The position numbers and the translations under genes were made by a program. Shown here piece by piece: positions 5,502 through 7,574 of a DNA stretch of 7,574 nucleotides. Below the pieces are notes generated by a model. The model was not told where the DNA came from and ran no database searches. It saw only the letters and a program-made list of their open reading frames with translations. The DNA is from Rhodoferax sp. (GTDB lineage Bacteria; Pseudomonadota; Gammaproteobacteria; Burkholderiales; Burkholderiaceae_C), in contig JAQTSL010000181.1 in assembly GCA_028711355.1 (NCBI GenBank), forward strand, positions 1-7,574, given 5' to 3'. Numbering within the stretch: position 1 is the stretch's first letter; each line of letters begins with the position of its first letter.

Positions 5502-5563
5502 GGCGTGGTGGCTGGGCCATGTGATCGGGCTTTGGGGCATGCACATGGCCCAGTCACCGCGCC
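5502..5563. repeat. Long imperfect hairpin, 22-bp stem with 18-base loop
   Basis: Bases 5502-5523 pair with 5542-5563. The inner 12 bp are exact (CTGGGCCATGTG with CACATGGCCCAG), and the outer 10 bp have only two G-T type mismatches, which would be wobble pairs in RNA if read from the plus strand. The loop is 5524-5541. The function is unknown: candidates are a structured RNA, a mobile-element end, or a palindromic insertion target. There is no adjacent transposase. Confidence 0.6.
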
Positions 5564-5643
5564 GCTCCAACCACCGTGGAGTTGTCCATTGAGTGTTGAA
5601 TGATGATTCATGACACCGGCTGTCGGCGCCGATTGAATATTGA

Positions 5644-5940
5644 GCCACCCTGTCGCATCAGTTGGCAACACCGGCGGTGCGCCGAAATATGCCGGACCCG
5701 GTGCCGGTGATGGTGCTAGCCAGGTTGGCCGTTGATCAGCGCGCCCAAGGCATCAAGCTGGCTGCCTCGCTGTTGCAAGAAGCCGTCAAGCGTTGTGCGC
5801 TAGTGTCACAACATGCGGGCATCCACGCCTTGTTGGTGCATACCCTGCATGACCGGGCCAAACAGTTTTATGAACATTATGGTTTTCAGGCCTCGCCGGT
5901 TCACCCGTTAACCTTGCTGCTGCGTCTGCATCCAGGTTGA
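5644..5940 (+). pseudogene. C-terminal half of a TacT-like GNAT acetyltransferase toxin
   Basis: The frame opens after TGA 5641-5643 and reads ATLSHQLATPAVRRNMPD, then PVPVMVLARLAVDQRAQGIK, LLQEAVKRCALVSQHAGIHA and AKQFYEHYGFQASPVHPLTL. This is the second half of the GNAT toxins paired with DUF1778 antitoxins (TacT/AtaT type), which acetylate aminoacyl-tRNA using acetyl-CoA. RRNMPDP-PVMVLxRLAVD is the core strand region, QGIKLA the acetyl-CoA loop (with K where a Gly is common), and FYEHYGF carries the catalytic Tyr. Intact relatives have about 160-175 residues; here about 93-98 remain, so roughly the first 70 residues are missing and no antitoxin gene precedes. The only in-frame starts near the left end are TTG 5662 and a CTG. 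It is probably a dead fragment. Confidence 0.8.
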
Positions 5941-5951
5941 TCTGTTTTTGG

Positions 5952-6827
5952 CTACATCGCCTTGAACAAATAGGCATACAAGCGGCTCACCACCAGCCGC
6001 TCGGAGCGGCCGCGCAATTGCAGCCACAGTTTGCCGGTGTCGTCACGGGTGACCGACTCAATGCAATCGGCGTTGACCACCGTGCCGCGGTGGATTTGCC
6101 AGAAGCGGGCATCCAACTGGGGCAGTAGCTCTTTCAAAGGGGTGCGAATCAGCAGTTCACGCTCGGCCGTGAGCACCCGCACATACTTGTCAGCGGCTTC
6201 CAGATAGACCACCGCCGTCACCGGTACCAGATGAATGGTGCTGCCCACGCTGGCTTGAATGTGTTTGAGCGGGGAGGGCGTTGCTGCGCCTGTGCCGACT
6301 ACAGCAGTCGCGGCACCGGACAAGGCGCTGGTGGCTGCCAGCAACTGGCGCAGTTGCGCCAGGGTGGCCTCTAGTGCGCTGTTCTGAGTGCCCTCATTTG
6401 CTATTGTGCTAATAGCTGCCGACGCTCGTGCAGCAAGCGCAAGACGCACTTTTGTCACTGTTTTTTGCAGACGTTCCGGCTGCACCGGTTTGAGCAGATA
6501 GTCCAGCGCCTGGGCCTCAAACGCCTGCACCGCATAGTGGTCGTAAGCGGTGACAAACACCAGCGCCGGCAGCGGTGGGCTGGTGGGACCGGCTGGCCAG
6601 GCATCCATCAGCTCGGCGGCAGCCTCCAGGCCACTCAGGCCGGGCATGCGAATGTCCAGAAACAGCACGTCGGGTTGCAGTGCCAGAGCTTGGGCCACGG
6701 CAGATGCACCGTCGCCGACGCTGGCGACCACACTCAGTTCCGGCCAGACCTGGGCCAGCTCAGCGCGCAGCGCAGCGGCCAGCAAGGGCTCATCTTCGGC
6801 GATCAGGGCAGTCGGGCTGGCTGTCAT
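5952..6827 (-). CDS. LytTR-family response regulator (AlgR/LytR type)
   Basis: A 291-residue two-component regulator. Residues about 6-125 are a receiver domain: acidic pocket E11-D12-E13, phosphoacceptor D58 in DVLFLDIRMPGLSG, T93 in FVTAYD, and K113 in YLLKPV. Residues about 190-290 are a LytTR DNA-binding domain (VVYLEAADKYVRVLTAERE, then RTPLKELLPQL, RFWQIHRGTVVNAD, and a terminal SRLYAYLFKAM). Between them lies an alanine-rich linker of about 60 residues (131-188), longer than in many AlgR/LytR proteins; part of its DNA resembles a local hairpin element. The ATG at 6827 overlaps the kinase stop as ATGA, so translation is coupled. On phosphorylation by the adjacent kinase it should bind direct-repeat promoter sites; its targets are not in the window. 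Confidence 0.93.
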   Translation of the reverse strand: MTASPTALIAEDEPLLAAALRAELAQVWPELSVVASVGDGASAVAQALALQPDVLFLDIRMPGLSGLEAAAELMDAWPAGPTSPPLPALVFVTAYDHYAVQAFEAQALDYLLKPVQPERLQKTVTKVRLALAARASAAISTIANEGTQNSALEATLAQLRQLLAATSALSGAATAVVGTGAATPSPLKHIQASVGSTIHLVPVTAVVYLEAADKYVRVLTAERELLIRTPLKELLPQLDARFWQIHRGTVVNADCIESVTRDDTGKLWLQLRGRSERLVVSRLYAYLFKAM

Positions 6828-7574
6828 GTTGGGCTATTTTGTTGATAGGGAAAAGTGACCTTGACGCTTGTACCACCTGCGTCAGCAGCTAGCAAATCCA
6901 GAGTGAATTGGGCGCCGTAGGTGGTGGCCAAGCGTTCACGCACCTGGGTCAGGCCAAAGCCATCGGAGCGGGTCTGGCCCGGCGCCAGGCCGACGCCGCT
7001 GTCGTTCACTTGCAGCGTCATTTGGTCACCAGCCAGGCTGGCGCTTACGTTGACCGAGCCACCGGCTACCTTGGGCTCCAAACCGTGTTGGATGGCGTTT
7101 TCTACCAGCGGTTGCAGCAGCAAGGTGGGCACCGGGTGCGTGGCAAGTTCAGGCGGCAGCGTCAGGGTGTAAGACAGACGCGGGCCCATGCGCACCGCCA
7201 TCAGTTCCAGGTAGTCGCGCAGGCGGTCAAACTCGGTTTGCAGCGGGTGCAGGGTGGCGCGCGATGAATTCAAGGTGGCGCGCAGGTACGCCACCAGGTG
7301 GTCCAGCATGTGCTGCGCCTGATAAGGGTTGTGGCTGATGAGCGCCCGCAAGTTGGCCAGCGTATTGAACAACATATGCGGCTCCAACTGCGACTGCAGC
7401 AGCTTGAGCTGCGACTCCGCCGCCTGGCGCTGCGCGGCTTCGGCCAGGGCCTGGGTCTGGGCCAGACTCAGGCGAGCGCTGGCGAGTTGCTCGCGGCTCA
7501 AAAAGAAATAGGTAATAACGCCGCCCGCGACCAGGCTGACCAGCAAAAAACGCCAGGCCAGCTCGGAAGAGCGC
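6824..7574 (-). CDS. LytS/YehU-type sensor histidine kinase, N-terminus beyond window
   Basis: The C-terminal 249 residues of a membrane histidine kinase. The frame is open to the window edge, so the true start lies outside; TTG 7544-7546 is internal. The first visible residues (LAWRFLLVSLVAGGVITYFF) are a transmembrane helix, followed by a helical linker (about residues 30-55, Q/A/L rich, probably coiled coil). The H-box is QLEPHMLFNTLANLRALI, the form used by the HisKA_7TM/LytS-like His_kinase family, with His as the phosphate site. The N-box is LLLQPLVENAIQHGLEP and the G-boxes are NDSGVGL and GFGLTQVRERL. It ends at TGA 6824-6826, overlapping the regulator start by 4 bases. Its likely role is to phosphorylate the LytTR regulator; the signal sensed cannot be inferred from this part. 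Confidence 0.93.
   Translation of the reverse strand, partial: RSSELAWRFLLVSLVAGGVITYFFLSREQLASARLSLAQTQALAEAAQRQAAESQLKLLQSQLEPHMLFNTLANLRALISHNPYQAQHMLDHLVAYLRATLNSSRATLHPLQTEFDRLRDYLELMAVRMGPRLSYTLTLPPELATHPVPTLLLQPLVENAIQHGLEPKVAGGSVNVSASLAGDQMTLQVNDSGVGLAPGQTRSDGFGLTQVRERLATTYGAQFTLDLLAADAGGTSVKVTFPYQQNSPT

Larger units (their letters stand above)
5341..5643. other. Gene-free stretch with two strong inverted repeats
   Basis: Between the broken DUF5615 gene and the GNAT fragment I find no convincing coding sequence on either strand. A DUF1778-type antitoxin gene would be expected just before a TacT-like toxin, but I cannot see one. What the stretch does hold is a 13-bp perfect inverted repeat (5406-5437) and a long imperfect hairpin (5502-5563), listed separately. 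Confidence 0.6.

Noticed and set aside
5502..5563. Hairpin as an integron attC site
   Set aside because: I do not see the paired AAC and GTT core sites at the outer ends, and no integrase or cassette layout is present.
6465..7511. Plus-strand open frames across the regulator and kinase genes
   Set aside because: They are shadows of the minus-strand two-component genes, which have clear domain motifs; G+C-rich DNA gives long antisense frames.

Overview
The window looks like a betaproteobacterial chromosome segment, most likely Burkholderiales and perhaps Comamonadaceae. This rests on the protein styles (a LytS/AlgZ-type kinase with a LytTR regulator, secreted RCC1/FN3 protein), the moderately high G+C and a short hairpin element of a kind I recall from comamonad intergenic regions. 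It is inference, since no rRNA or marker gene is present.

Layout. Bases 1-170 (minus) are a fragment of an SNF2-family helicase gene cut by the window edge. Bases 239-700 (plus) are a toxin-antitoxin (TA) pair: a DUF1902 HicB-like antitoxin and a HicA-like toxin with no ordinary start codon. Bases 701-952 hold a double-hairpin element between convergent genes. Bases 953-3259 (minus) encode a large secreted protein: signal peptide, chitobiase-like domain, fibronectin III domain, seven RCC1-type repeat units and two copies of a C-terminal domain. Bases 3652-4294 (minus) are a RelE-family toxin/XRE antitoxin pair whose toxin has lost its core; the pair lies between two diverged ~175-bp direct repeats (3466-3638 and 4321-4495). 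Bases 4482-4919 (minus) are a second SNF2 fragment with an internal deletion, about 93% identical to the first over the shared ~170 bp. Bases 4974-5340 (plus) are a DUF433 antitoxin overlapping a truncated DUF5615 PIN-like toxin. Bases 5341-5640 contain two strong inverted repeats. Bases 5644-5940 (plus) are the C-terminal half of a TacT-like GNAT toxin. Bases 5952-7574 (minus) are a normal two-component pair, a LytTR response regulator and a LytS/YehU-type histidine kinase with a 4-base overlap; the kinase runs off the window.

Overall, bases 1 to about 5940 read as a decayed accessory island built from SNF2-gene debris and remnants of four different TA families. The three antitoxins present look intact, while each of the four toxins is damaged in its own way (possible start loss, in-frame core deletion, C-terminal truncation, N-terminal loss). 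The secreted RCC1 protein is the only large intact gene there. The LytTR/kinase pair marks the return to conserved chromosome. I see no tRNA, rRNA, CRISPR array, integrase or complete insertion sequence.
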